Source of the DNA: Brucella pecoris
GTDB taxonomy: Bacteria > Pseudomonadota > Alphaproteobacteria > Rhizobiales > Rhizobiaceae
Direction: 5' to 3'
DNA length: 64,000 bases
Assembly (NCBI RefSeq): GCF_006376675.1
Contig: NZ_VEWK01000003.1
Coordinates: forward strand, 248,001-312,000
The notes under the pieces were generated by a model. That model searched no databases. It was not told where the DNA came from and saw only the letters and a program-made list of their open reading frames with translations. Below are positions 26,838 through 35,890 of the stretch, piece by piece. Position numbers and translations under genes: made by a program. How positions within the stretch are numbered: position 1 is the stretch's first letter; every line of letters starts with the position of its first letter.

Positions 26838-28049
26838 TCACGCCGTCTTGCTGATCGGATTTGCAGTTGCGAGCCGTTCGACCGCTGTTTCGATGCGCTT
26901 CAGCGCTTCGCGTGCTTCTTCCGGTGTCGTCACCAGCGGCGGAAGCAAGCGAACGACATTGTCACCCGCGCCAACACTCAAGAAGTGCTCATCGCGAAGG
27001 GCCTGAATGAGGCTGGTATTCGGTACCACGCATTTGATGCCGATAAGCAGACCACGACCACGGATTTCGGAAACGATGTTCGGATAGCGATCGATGATTG
27101 AGGCAAGCCCCTGCTTCATGACCAGAGCGGTTGACTGAACATTTTCGAGGAAACCATCGGCCAAAACAACATCAAGCACCGCATTGCCGACAGCCATGGC
27201 CAGCGGATTGCCGCCATAGGTCGTGCCGTGAACGCCCGCGGTCATGCCCTTGGCAGCTTCAGCGGTTGCGAGGCAGGCGCCCATTGGGAAACCGCCGCCG
27301 ATACCTTTGGCGACAGCCATGATGTCCGGTCGAATGCCAGCCCATTCGTGGGCAAACAGCTTGCCGGTGCGGCCAACGCCGGTCTGCACTTCGTCCAGGA
27401 TCAACAGAAGGCCTTTATCGTCGCAAATCTGGCGCAGCATGCGCATGAATTCTTCTGGGAAACCGCGCAGACCGCCTTCGCCCTGCACGGGTTCGAGCAG
27501 GATCGCTGCGGTTTCATCGGTAATAGCGGCGCGCAATGCCGCTTCATCACCGAATGGGACCTGATCGAAACCATCGACCTTCGGGCCAAAGCCTTCGAGA
27601 TACTTGGCCTGACCACCAGCGGCAATCGTGGCCAGCGTGCGACCATGGAATGCGCCTTCAAAGGTCACAATGCGAAAACGTTCCGGGTGACCGCTCACAT
27701 ATTGATAACGGCGCGCGGTCTTGATTGCACATTCGAGAGCTTCGGCTCCGGAATTCGTGAAGAAGACCTTGTCGGCGAAGGTGTTTTCGACAAGGCGCTG
27801 CCCAAGTTTTTCCTGCGCTGGAATTTCATAGACATTCGACAGATGCCACAGCTTTTCTGCCTGGGTTTTTAGCGTCTCCACCAGATGCGGATGCGAATGA
27901 CCAAGCGAGTTCACAGCGATACCGGCGGCAAAATCGAGATAACGTTCGCCGTCTTCGGTAATAAGCCAGATGCCCTCACCTCGCTCGAAGCGCAGAGCCG
28001 CACGATTATAGGTGTCGTAAAGCGGTTGCACGGTCGTAGCGTCGGTCAT
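26838..28049 (-). CDS. argD: Acetylornithine aminotransferase
   Basis: A 403-residue class III PLP aminotransferase making N-acetylornithine from the semialdehyde and glutamate; it may also serve in lysine synthesis. Seen: [15 protein letters not shown] (about 99-113), [15 protein letters not shown] and the PLP lysine in [15 protein letters not shown] (K248). Start 28049 has GGAGG upstream; the frame continuing to 28283 crosses a leader hairpin and is not used. First gene of argD-argF-hslO. Confidence 0.96.
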   Translation of the reverse strand: MTDATTVQPLYDTYNRAALRFERGEGIWLITEDGERYLDFAAGIAVNSLGHSHPHLVETLKTQAEKLWHLSNVYEIPAQEKLGQRLVENTFADKVFFTNSGAEALECAIKTARRYQYVSGHPERFRIVTFEGAFHGRTLATIAAGGQAKYLEGFGPKVDGFDQVPFGDEAALRAAITDETAAILLEPVQGEGGLRGFPEEFMRMLRQICDDKGLLLILDEVQTGVGRTGKLFAHEWAGIRPDIMAVAKGIGGGFPMGACLATAEAAKGMTAGVHGTTYGGNPLAMAVGNAVLDVVLADGFLENVQSTALVMKQGLASIIDRYPNIVSEIRGRGLLIGIKCVVPNTSLIQALRDEHFLSVGAGDNVVRLLPPLVTTPEEAREALKRIETAVERLATANPISKTA

Positions 28050-28256
28050 AACGTCAGGCCTCCAAAGCCCTTTTTGCAGCCTGCACGATCGAACCGGCAA
28101 AGCTGTGTTTCCCATATTCAGTCCTCGGGCGCCCGAACAGGCTCTCACCTTTCGAAAGTCACCCAATATTCCATCCCTAGCTGCCGCTATATAATATTGA
28201 GACATATGAGGAATGGACCAGATAGCTTCACGCTCCTCGCCTGAGCCTCCGGCAGA

Positions 28257-28281
28257 AATAAAAAACCGCCCCCAGGGCGGC
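28257..28281 (-). terminator. Intrinsic-terminator-like hairpin in the argD leader
   Basis: On the minus strand, CCGCCC and GGGCGG form a 6-base stem with a 3-base loop, followed by an uninterrupted T-run of six. It lies about 210 bases before the argD start and within about 20 bases of a predicted minus-strand promoter. Confidence 0.65.
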
Positions 28282-28297
28282 ATATTTATCTCGCGCG

Positions 28298-28326
28298 TAT
28301 ATTGGCGTTCATGGAAAAAATGTCAA
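28298..28326 (-). promoter_or_regulatory. Candidate sigma-70 promoter for argD
   Basis: TTGACA (28321-28326, read on the minus strand), a 17-base spacer and AATATA (28298-28303) form a near-consensus housekeeping promoter aimed at argD. The predicted transcript would start near 28291, just before the leader hairpin. Confidence 0.55.
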
Positions 28327-28796
28327 TCAAAGCAAGTAAGGTTTGGCGGCCATCTTTCAGCATGAGTTGATGCATTTTCGCAACCTCGCATCATTCTCCG
28401 ACCAGAGATGACTTTACGTGGACATCGACACTATATAGATAGAGGCCTTTCCTCGGTTGAGACCGCCAGACGGCTTGTCCACTCCGCGAGCTTGCATTGC
28501 TCCATCCTGAAACAGTCCGGGTTTTCAGTTCGGGGTATTTGCGTGCAAAATTTCGGCGCTGGATCAAAGAAAAACCGTCTTTAGCACCCAAGTTGGGGAA
28601 AACCATAAAAATGGAATCTGCCTGACAAGGCTATCCCTTGTCATGGAGTCGTTGAATACTGTAGTTTCTTTTTAAAGATCAAAGCTACATTTCGTGCGGC
28701 AGACCTAGTCACCCGGATAGATATGGTGTTTGCGCTTGGAGCAATCCGAGAGCACTGGCGGATTCCGGATAACGAAATTGATTGGAGCCCAGGGCG
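28327..28796. other. Gene-free region between argD leader and gcrA
   Basis: About 470 bases with no convincing gene. It includes GANTC methylation sites at 28648-28652 and 28761-28765 on the gcrA side, and a 71-codon minus-strand frame (28391-28606) with no ribosome site or recognisable content. Probably holds the gcrA promoter, possibly a small RNA. Confidence 0.4.
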
Positions 28797-29336
28797 ATGA
28801 ACTGGACAGACGAACGCGTCGAACTACTGAAGAAACTGTGGAGCGAAGGCTTGAGCGCAAGCCAGATCGCAGCGCAGCTTGGCGGCGTGAGCCGCAATGC
28901 AGTGATCGGCAAAGTGCACCGTTTGAAGCTTTCGGGCCGTGGCAAAACCACGACTGCTGCTCCACGCAGCAAGAAAGTCAACACGGTTGCCGCAGCGCCG
29001 CGTCCTGCAGCACAACATTCAACCGGCGTGCATACGACGACAATGCGCACAGCTACAGTTACCAAGACGGTTGGCGCCACCGCGCTTCAAGTGGACTACG
29101 CCGTAGACGTTGTTGCGGAAACTGTGGTCAAGCCTGCCTCCGATGTGGTGGTGCCAATTTCGCGCCGTCTCTCGCTGCTGCAGTTGAGCGAACGCACCTG
29201 CAAATGGCCAATCGGCGACCCACTGAATGAAGACTTTCATTTCTGCGGTCATGAATCCGGTGAATCGAGCCCTTATTGCAGCTATCATTCGCGTATGGCC
29301 TTCCAGCCAACCGGAGAGCGCCGCCGGGCTCGTTAA
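28797..29336 (+). CDS. gcrA: Cell-cycle regulator GcrA
   Basis: A 179-residue protein. The N-terminal DNA-binding part is MNWTDERVELLKKLWSEGLSASQIAAQL followed by SRNAVIGKVHRLKLSGR, typical of GcrA. A basic, Ala/Thr-rich linker leads to a C-terminal sigma-70-interacting module with CKWPIGDP, FHFCGHESGESSPYCSYHSRMAF. GcrA works with the CcrM methyltransferase, activating promoters that carry methylated GANTC sites. Start 28797 is used; the frame begins five codons earlier without a good start. Two GANTC sites lie upstream. Confidence 0.96.
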   Translation: MNWTDERVELLKKLWSEGLSASQIAAQLGGVSRNAVIGKVHRLKLSGRGKTTTAAPRSKKVNTVAAAPRPAAQHSTGVHTTTMRTATVTKTVGATALQVDYAVDVVAETVVKPASDVVVPISRRLSLLQLSERTCKWPIGDPLNEDFHFCGHESGESSPYCSYHSRMAFQPTGERRRAR

Positions 29337-29360
29337 AACGAGTATTAGATTTGAGATATC

Positions 29361-29397
29361 TGGCCCCGGAGCGAGAGCTTTCGGGGCCATTGTTTTT
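29361..29397 (+). terminator. Terminator after gcrA
   Basis: TGGCCCCGGA and TTCGGGGCCA form a strong hairpin followed by TTGTTTTT. It lies 25 bases after the gcrA stop. Confidence 0.85.
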
Positions 29398-29498
29398 AGA
29401 GCATAATCCGACCGGAGTGAAACGAGGATCGATAAGATTATGCTTGAAATAGAAGAAGTTAGAGCGCCGATCTGATCCAATCAGATCGGCGCTCTAAT
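29398..29498. repeat. Dispersed palindromic repeat copy
   Basis: Begins AGAGCATAATCCG and ends in a perfect 16-base inverted repeat with a 3-base loop (29461-29495: AGAGCGCCGATCTGAT on one arm). It sits between the gcrA terminator and the convergent polysaccharide genes. Confidence 0.8.
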
Positions 29499-29509
29499 AG
29501 ACCAAATTT

Positions 29510-30640
29510 CTATTTCAGAATGGATGTATAGACTTCCAGCGTGCGATCAGCGATGCCATTCCAACTGTAATCCCGCGCAATCCAGTCGATCATTGCTTGC
29601 GACTGTTCACCGGTCAGGGGCTTATCGATCTTCTGCCGTAACGCATTCTTCAACGCATCGACATTGCCGAGAGGGAAATAACTCTCCTCCGGAAGCCCTA
29701 CTTCGACATTGGCAGTAATATCGCTCGCAAGCACGTTCAAGCCATATCCCATTGCCTCGAGAAGCGCGATTGGCATACCCTCATGGCTGGAAGGCAGAAC
29801 GAACAATGCCGCCTGGCTGAACAAGGCTGACAGTTCCCCTCCCTGAAGCGCACCCGTCAGCACAACACCTGGCACAGTCTCGGCTTTTGCACGAACGGCT
29901 CCGGCATATTCAGCCGTATATTCCGCCGAACCAATCAGAGCCAGTTTCAGAGAAGGATCGGATAGTTTTGCGAAGGCTTCGATGAGATCGAGCTGACGTT
30001 TTTCTGGAACGATACGGGCCACCAGAGCAATGTAGCGGCCTGAGTTCAAACCGTACTTTTCCAACCATACCTTGTCCCCGCAGGCAGGACGAAGCGTAAC
30101 ACCATTCGGGATGAAAGTGATCGGGACGTTGTAATGCTGTTGCATGGTTTGTGCGATGTCGTTGGACACGGCGATACGCGCATTGGCAAAACGCATACCG
30201 CACCATTCGCCAAGCTTCAGCATCGTGCGTGCAAGCCGCCCCCACTTCTGACGATTATAGTCAAAACCGTGATGCGTCACGACCGTGCGCAACCCCAGCA
30301 GTCGTGCCAGTGGAACAGCCAGAGCCGGGCCGATTGCATGAATGTGCACAACATCCGGACGTTTGAAGCCCGCCCGCAACACGCCCAGCACCGTGTGAAC
30401 AATCGCTTCGAATTTCATGGAGGTCGGCGCCCAGATCGGCGTCACCTGTACGCCCTCCCAGACATAAGGTTGCTTCTTTTCCAGATAAGGACGGCGCCCA
30501 ATGACTTCGACATCCCAGCCCTTCGTCACAAAGAGCCGCGCAAGCTCCTCGACGTGTTTTTCCACTCCGCCTTGAACATTCGGAATACCGCGCAAGCCCA
30601 GCATCAAGACGCGAGGCCGTTTATCTTCTCGGACCATCAA
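29510..30640 (-). CDS. Glycosyltransferase family 4 (GT-B)
   Basis: A 376-residue GT-B transferase. The N-terminal domain has LMLGLRGIPNVQGGVEKHVEELAR, the nucleotide-diphosphate-sugar domain ALVARIVPEKRQLDLIEAF, and the ExxE-type donor site PSSHEGMPIALLEAMGYG. The family moves sugars onto lipid-linked glycans in the cytoplasm. The donor is unknown, although QGGVEKH-type N-termini occur in rhamnosyl or galactosyl transferases. Last gene of a minus-strand operon (wzz-wzy-deacetylase-GT4-GT4), overlapping the preceding GT4 by 4 bases. Confidence 0.9.
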   Translation of the reverse strand: MMVREDKRPRVLMLGLRGIPNVQGGVEKHVEELARLFVTKGWDVEVIGRRPYLEKKQPYVWEGVQVTPIWAPTSMKFEAIVHTVLGVLRAGFKRPDVVHIHAIGPALAVPLARLLGLRTVVTHHGFDYNRQKWGRLARTMLKLGEWCGMRFANARIAVSNDIAQTMQQHYNVPITFIPNGVTLRPACGDKVWLEKYGLNSGRYIALVARIVPEKRQLDLIEAFAKLSDPSLKLALIGSAEYTAEYAGAVRAKAETVPGVVLTGALQGGELSALFSQAALFVLPSSHEGMPIALLEAMGYGLNVLASDITANVEVGLPEESYFPLGNVDALKNALRQKIDKPLTGEQSQAMIDWIARDYSWNGIADRTLEVYTSILK

Positions 30641-31881
30641 AGCGCCCCCAACTCGGCATAAAGCTCCAGGGTCCGGTTTCTGTACGCCTGCGGCGAGAAT
30701 TCGTTGCCGGCCCAGACCCGGCCCACATTTCCCATCTTACGTCGTGCCTGCGGTGTTAATTCCGCAAAATTACCAAGAACACGGGCGAGATCGCTGACGT
30801 TGCCGGTATGTGAGACCATCCCGGTCTCGCCTTCGATAATCATTTCAGGAATTCCGCCAATGTCGGCGCCAATCACCGGCACTCCAAGCGCATAGGCTTC
30901 CAGAATGCTGATCGGGGCATTCTCATACCACTCGGACGGCAAAACGAGCGCCTTCGCTTCTCCGATGAGACGATGCAGGCGTTCTCCCGAGACATAGCCA
31001 GCGAAAGTGACATCGCCACCCGTCTCACTCGCGAGCGCCTTCAATGACTGTTCTTCAGGCCCGGTGCCCGCAATGACGAGTTTCTGGCCCGCACTGGCCG
31101 CGGCGCGAATGAGAGTACCGATCCCCTTTTCAGGCGCCAGTCTTCCGACATAGGCGAAATAATCGCCCTCGTCCGCATAGGGCTTCAGATCGTCCGTATG
31201 GGCGAAATTGGGAATGTAGACCAACTTTTCCTGCGGCCAGCCCCATTCAGCGAGTTTGGCAATATAGAACCGGCTGGGCACGACAATCCGGTCAAGCGTA
31301 TTGCGGTAAAGGCCGAGCATGCGATGGATCGCTGTTTCAACGAGAACCAGCCCGCTCAACGTTGTGGAATCTTTTATGCATTTATGAAGCGCCACATTAT
31401 AGATGCGTCCGCCCTTGCAGCGTTCGCAGATCTGGTTGTGTGACAGCATCTTATAGGCCGGGCAGGCCAGCTTCAGGTCATGCGCCGTCATAACCGTCGG
31501 GACACCCGCTTCCTTCAGAACCGGGAAAATCGACGGCGACAAATGGTGATAGATATTGTGCGCATGTGCGACATTCGGACGAAAGCGTTCGATCAACGCC
31601 TTGATGCGGTCGCGCGCTTCCCATGAATAGATGATCTTGCCTGCCTGCACGACTTTGGTAAGCGGGCTGCTTTCCCGGCCATACTCGATTTCTGAAACGA
31701 AATAGGAAGACCAGTCGGAGGCAAAATTGTCTGGATGCTGCATGGCAAAAGGGGCCGTTTGCCAGCCGATTTCAGAAAACAGTTTGATATGGTCGAGAAA
31801 AATAGTTTCGGCGCCACCGCGGCGATAAAAATAATTGTTGATCGCCAGCAGGCGATGTTCCTTATCATTTACATGCGTCAA
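30637..31881 (-). CDS. Glycosyltransferase family 4 (GT-B)
   Basis: A 414-residue GT-B transferase. Seen: NNYFYRRGGAETIFLDHIKLF, HAHNIYHHLSPSIFPVLKEAG, FAYVGRLAPEKGIGTLIRAA and the donor site LPSEWYENAPISILEAYALGVPVIGADIGGIPE. The insert KLACPAYKMLSHNQICERCKGG carries a Cys-rich segment common in a GT4 subgroup that includes cell-surface polysaccharide mannosyl- and glucosyltransferases. It overlaps both neighbours by 4 bases, so the operon is translationally coupled. Confidence 0.9.
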   Translation of the reverse strand: MTHVNDKEHRLLAINNYFYRRGGAETIFLDHIKLFSEIGWQTAPFAMQHPDNFASDWSSYFVSEIEYGRESSPLTKVVQAGKIIYSWEARDRIKALIERFRPNVAHAHNIYHHLSPSIFPVLKEAGVPTVMTAHDLKLACPAYKMLSHNQICERCKGGRIYNVALHKCIKDSTTLSGLVLVETAIHRMLGLYRNTLDRIVVPSRFYIAKLAEWGWPQEKLVYIPNFAHTDDLKPYADEGDYFAYVGRLAPEKGIGTLIRAAASAGQKLVIAGTGPEEQSLKALASETGGDVTFAGYVSGERLHRLIGEAKALVLPSEWYENAPISILEAYALGVPVIGADIGGIPEMIIEGETGMVSHTGNVSDLARVLGNFAELTPQARRKMGNVGRVWAGNEFSPQAYRNRTLELYAELGAL

Positions 31882-32675
31882 GCAGCACCTCGTTGTGCGC
31901 CAAGGCGCGCCAATGCCTCGCGAACAGAAAGAACAGTCGCTCCGCTTCTCATCGCGTGAGATACGAGGCGTTCAAATGTTTCAGGTTTGCACCCGAATTC
32001 GGTCGGCTTATCGCTGACATCGTGCGTGTAGAAGACGAGCCAGCCGGGATTGGCATCCAGATCGTCGATCCAACGGGTCTGGCGGATGGCCTCATCATCA
32101 GGCTGTCTAATTTCGACTGCCTGCACAAAAGCCAGATCAATCATGCCGCGATTGATCCGGTTACCACCGCCACGACATGTTGCGAAACGATCGGCAAAAA
32201 GCCGACGCGACATGACGGACGAGGCGCAATAGGGATATGCAAAGCTGCGCGGTTCGGCGCGATCAGGCTCGAACGCATCGAGATAGGCTGTGTTGCGATC
32301 AAGATCGGAAGCTATTTCACGTGCTCCGGCGTAGGGGACTTTGAGATGGTTATAGGTATGACAGCCCAATTCATGTCCACGCTCGACTAGCTTGCGACAT
32401 CCTTCCTGCGTGATCAGGTTCCGTTTGGTCTCTTTTGTGCCGACCAGATTTCCTGCAATATAAAAGGTGCCGTGAACCCCATGCTTGTCAAGAATAGCGG
32501 CCCCGGCGCTCTCTGCCGTATCGGGCACGTCGTCGAACGTAAAAGTGATGATCCGCTCATTTTTCGGCAGGCAGAATGGACGCAATGGGAACCGACGACT
32601 GATACTGTCGTTCAGCCGAATGGCATACCATTCCAGGCGACTGCGCGCCCGCTCGAGACTATCCATTTCCATCAT
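31878..32675 (-). CDS. Polysaccharide deacetylase (NodB homology), cytoplasmic
   Basis: A 265-residue CE4 protein with FTFDDVPD (D48, D49), a metal HxxxH (H106, H110 in GCHTYNH) and AYPYCASS. FYTHDVSDKP near the end may supply the catalytic histidine. No signal peptide. The CE4 domain sits inside the Wzx/Wzy locus, so it likely de-N-acetylates a repeat-unit sugar before export, as HfsH does in the Caulobacter holdfast pathway (comparison is inference). Start 32675 (MMEMDSLERA) has GGGGGAG upstream. It overlaps the next GT4 by 4 bases. Confidence 0.85.
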   Translation of the reverse strand: MMEMDSLERARSRLEWYAIRLNDSISRRFPLRPFCLPKNERIITFTFDDVPDTAESAGAAILDKHGVHGTFYIAGNLVGTKETKRNLITQEGCRKLVERGHELGCHTYNHLKVPYAGAREIASDLDRNTAYLDAFEPDRAEPRSFAYPYCASSVMSRRLFADRFATCRGGGNRINRGMIDLAFVQAVEIRQPDDEAIRQTRWIDDLDANPGWLVFYTHDVSDKPTEFGCKPETFERLVSHAMRSGATVLSVREALARLGAQRGAA

Positions 32676-32700
32676 TGCCCCAGCTCCCCCAAAAGCCGTT

Positions 32701-33993
32701 TCAGACGAGCCTCGCCTTTGCCTGCAAGCGCAATCCGAAGACAGCAACCATAATACAGAACCACAATGCCCCACCGTTCTGAAAGAACGTACTTTCCATA
32801 CAAGACATATATAATCCGTAAAGCCAAAGGCGAATATAAAGGAGCGTTAATATAGGGTCGTTATCTGTGCTTTCCGCTTCCTTAATGTATCGCAGCGGCA
32901 AGACCGTTATCCAGATAAGCGTCAGAATTAAACCAATAACACCTGCATTGATCATCATATCCAGAAAAGAATTATGCGCATTGAAGGCTGCAACAGCCCA
33001 ACTGGCACCGCCCCCGCCGGCATAGACCATTTCAGGGGTTTTCCAGAACGAGTCCAGACCATAACCAAATATCGGTTTGGCCGAGATAGCAGCGAATGCG
33101 AGTTTCCAGATATCGGATCGATTTGTAAAGCTGGCATCAACGCCCAGGCTTTGAACAAGCTCACGCAAGGGATCGAAGACCGCCGCACCGACGGCAACAA
33201 CGTTGAAGGCAACAATCCCGCCGATCGAAATAAAAACCCGCGTCCATTTCATCCTCACAAAGACCAGCGACATCAGGACAATGAAGGGCAACATGGCCGT
33301 CGACGTCTTGCCGCCTGTATGCAGAACGAAAAACACGCAAAGGGCGACGATAAGCAGACCGGTTTTCGGCAAACCGGCTTTCCAGATATAAAGCCCGAAA
33401 AAGCTCATCAGCACCAGCGATGCAGCGGCAGCATTTTTGTGCGGATAGTGACCGCGCCACGAGCCAGCCAGCATAGGTTCGATGACTTCGGTCGCTTGAT
33501 GAATCGCACGTTGCGGCATGAAGATTATGCCAAAATAGGCAAATGCCAGCGTTATCAATGAACCAATTGCCAGCAACCGCGCCATCTGGCGTTCAGATTG
33601 TGGCAATATAAGAAAAATGCTCGCATTCAAAGCGGTCAGGATAGACAAGACGACTTTCTTGCTGGCAATCATGGGATGAGCCGACAGCAAGGCGGTCGCG
33701 AACAGCCAAAAGAAAATCAGACCAATCAAAAGGCGCGGTTGCATGACGGCGTTGCGCATGGAACTGCTTAGCGCACAAACCAGAAAGCTGCCCGTAAGGA
33801 ACACGGTGACCAACTGGTTCAACGAACTGGATGCTGCGGCTGTAGCCGTCACACCGGTAACAGTGCCGAGATCCGGATAGGGGCTCGTGCCTATCCAGAC
33901 GAACAAGAACATGCAGAGAAAGAGTGCAGCCCCGATCGCCGACGAGACTCGCGGCTGCGTCTCCGCACGGTAATGTACCGATAACTCAGCCAA
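32701..33993 (-). CDS. O-antigen polymerase/ligase-like membrane protein (Wzy type)
   Basis: A 430-residue protein with about 10-11 membrane helices and a long periplasmic loop in the second half (KAGLPKTG...FGYGLDSFW...HNSFLDMMINAGVIGLILTL), the O-antigen ligase/polymerase (Wzy_C) pattern. It would polymerise lipid-linked repeat units at the periplasmic face. No ATG fits. The likely start is a TTG at 33993, one base after the wzz stop; an in-frame reading to 34176 runs inside wzz. Next to wzz and a flippase, polymerase is favoured over ligase. Confidence 0.8.
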   Translation of the reverse strand: MAELSVHYRAETQPRVSSAIGAALFLCMFLFVWIGTSPYPDLGTVTGVTATAAASSSLNQLVTVFLTGSFLVCALSSSMRNAVMQPRLLIGLIFFWLFATALLSAHPMIASKKVVLSILTALNASIFLILPQSERQMARLLAIGSLITLAFAYFGIIFMPQRAIHQATEVIEPMLAGSWRGHYPHKNAAAASLVLMSFFGLYIWKAGLPKTGLLIVALCVFFVLHTGGKTSTAMLPFIVLMSLVFVRMKWTRVFISIGGIVAFNVVAVGAAVFDPLRELVQSLGVDASFTNRSDIWKLAFAAISAKPIFGYGLDSFWKTPEMVYAGGGGASWAVAAFNAHNSFLDMMINAGVIGLILTLIWITVLPLRYIKEAESTDNDPILTLLYIRLWLYGLYMSCMESTFFQNGGALWFCIMVAVFGLRLQAKARLV

Positions 33994-33994
33994 G

Positions 33995-35524
33995 TCAGAC
34001 CAGATCCTCTCGGTTTCGACGCCACGCACCAAGATAGCCCAAACCGAGTGCAAGAACCACGCCGAGCCCCATCCCGGCAATGCCACCCCCAGCACCGAGC
34101 ACCATGGTCTTGGGCGGCCAGCTACGGCTGATGGGAGGAATGGCGGTTGAAATGATCCGAATGTTGGTCGCATCAAGTTGCTGGCGCTGGCTCGTTTCCG
34201 TCGACCGGGTCAGGAATGTATTATAGATCGATACTTTAGCGGCCATGTCACGTTCGAGGTCCGAAAGCTGGACTTGCGCATCATTGTCGAGTGCGACGGC
34301 CGAACGCGCGGAAGCTGCCTGCGCATTGAGAGCTGCGACGACGGCATTTGCCTGATCAAGGTCAACTTTGGCAGATTGCAAGATACGTGCCCGCTCCTGC
34401 GTCATCTGCTGTTCCAGACCGGCAAGCTGACGTTCCGTGTTTATCAGTTCTGGATAACGTGGCCCGTAAGTCATGGCGAGAGCATCGTAACGCTGTTTCA
34501 GCGATGCATATTGTCCACGCAAATTTGTCATTGTGGGCGACTGCAACGTGCTTGCCGGACTAACCGCACTGCCCGTATCTTTTGTCAGTTCCTCATAGCG
34601 CGTGCTTGCATCAGCGACGCGCGCTTTGGCATCGACAAGCTTGGAGTTGATCTGCGTCATCGACTGGGTACTGACGAGTTCTCCACCCGATGTTTGCAGA
34701 CCGTGCGCCCTGCGGAACGCCGCGACTTTCTCTTCCGCCTCGGTTGCTGCTTTCTGCAGCGAGGACAGCCGTTCTGACAAGGCGGCCGCCGCGCGCCCTG
34801 CCCCATCGGCATCCGCTTGTGCGACTTCTTCCTGGAAAGCATTCGCCAGAGAATCCGCGACCCGCACGGATTTCTCCGGATTTTCCGTCCAGACCGCAAT
34901 CGTAACCAGATAGGACCGTTCAGGCCGCGCAACGTTGATCCGTTGCGAAAGTGCGCGAACCGCAGTCAGCGTATCATCTTTTGGACCCGCCGGTTTGCTG
35001 AGGCCCAGCATAGCCCGTAGATCGAACGTCGGCGGTGGAGGAACAAACTCCTCATCTTCGTTCAGTTTCAAGTCCGACACGACCCGCCGGAGTACATTGC
35101 CGGAAGTCAGGATGCGCATCTTGCTTTCGATGTCGAGAATCTGGCTATCGGCTTGCAGGCTCTGAGCATAGACATCGTTGGGCAGCAACTGGAGCCCAGA
35201 CGGCGGAACCAGCAAATCCGTATAGGCTGCGTATCTCGGCTTTGCCGTCATGCCGTAAGCGAGTCCCGCCAAGCCACCTAATATTGCCAGTGCCGCAATC
35301 AAAATCCACCGGGCGCGCATCCAGGCAAGCGCCTCGAACAGGTCGAGTTCAGGCAGCATCAATCCCTTGTTTGCAGGAGTGATAGTCTCAGTCAGCTTTT
35401 CTTCTTCGCGGACGATATGCGTCTCGCGCCTGACTGCACGCAACCGGTCATCGACAGAGGCCAGATTTTCACTGCCGGTCTCCGTTACCTGTGCTTTCGA
35501 AGCGAGGTCGCGCAAGGTGTACAT
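33995..35524 (-). CDS. Wzz/GumC-type chain-length determinant, no kinase domain
   Basis: A 509-residue polysaccharide co-polymerase. A cytoplasmic N-terminus of about 70 residues precedes a first membrane helix (about 73-90, ILIAALAILGGLAGLAYG). The large periplasmic part is coiled-coil rich (about 230-450), and a second helix lies near the C-terminus (VLGAGGGIAGMGLGVVLALGLG). The sequence ends RRNREDLV and has no Walker A or tyrosine-rich tail, so it is not a complete Wzc. It sets or controls chain length together with Wzy. First gene of the five-gene minus-strand operon. Confidence 0.88.
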   Translation of the reverse strand: MYTLRDLASKAQVTETGSENLASVDDRLRAVRRETHIVREEEKLTETITPANKGLMLPELDLFEALAWMRARWILIAALAILGGLAGLAYGMTAKPRYAAYTDLLVPPSGLQLLPNDVYAQSLQADSQILDIESKMRILTSGNVLRRVVSDLKLNEDEEFVPPPPTFDLRAMLGLSKPAGPKDDTLTAVRALSQRINVARPERSYLVTIAVWTENPEKSVRVADSLANAFQEEVAQADADGAGRAAAALSERLSSLQKAATEAEEKVAAFRRAHGLQTSGGELVSTQSMTQINSKLVDAKARVADASTRYEELTKDTGSAVSPASTLQSPTMTNLRGQYASLKQRYDALAMTYGPRYPELINTERQLAGLEQQMTQERARILQSAKVDLDQANAVVAALNAQAASARSAVALDNDAQVQLSDLERDMAAKVSIYNTFLTRSTETSQRQQLDATNIRIISTAIPPISRSWPPKTMVLGAGGGIAGMGLGVVLALGLGYLGAWRRNREDLV

Positions 35525-35662
35525 TAGTCGCCCCTAAAGTTCACTCAATAGCGCAAACACGGCGCTACTGTTTTCATTAGACTTAAAGATTAAAAAATTC
35601 GGTTAATGAAAGGCAATCCCATGCAAGAGTGTCACTAAAATGCAAATGGTGATCATTTAGTC

Positions 35663-35890
35663 CTATAGATCCTCATAAAATTCGGCCGACATGCTTGGCA
35701 CCTCATGTTTTTCGGGATTAAGAGAAAATGGAGCATATGTCTCACAACCAAAAACTTTACGAAAAATAATCCGGTTCGCTGCCATAACCTTTTCTTGAAA
35801 TTCGAGCGCGTCTTTATTCTCCCAGAAGCACGCTGGGCCAAAGCGGCCTGAACATTTGGTATGAAAACTTGAAACGCCATTGGTCGACAT
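35663..35890 (-). CDS. Possible small gene divergent from the flippase gene
   Basis: A 75-residue frame. It starts MSTNGVSSFHTK and ends SMSAEFYEDL, with a ribosome site (AGGA, five bases before the ATG) and an amino-acid composition like a real soluble protein (WENKDALEFQEKVMAANRII). Its 5' end overlaps the 5' end of the plus-strand flippase gene by 22 bases, and an alternative overlapping minus frame is less protein-like. Not recognised. It could be a remnant of a larger gene, or a chance frame. Confidence 0.35.
   Translation of the reverse strand: MSTNGVSSFHTKCSGRFGPACFWENKDALEFQEKVMAANRIIFRKVFGCETYAPFSLNPEKHEVPSMSAEFYEDL

Noticed and set aside
28391..28606. 71-codon minus-strand frame upstream of argD
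   Set aside because: No ribosome site, no recognisable content, and the region is better seen as leader or promoter DNA.
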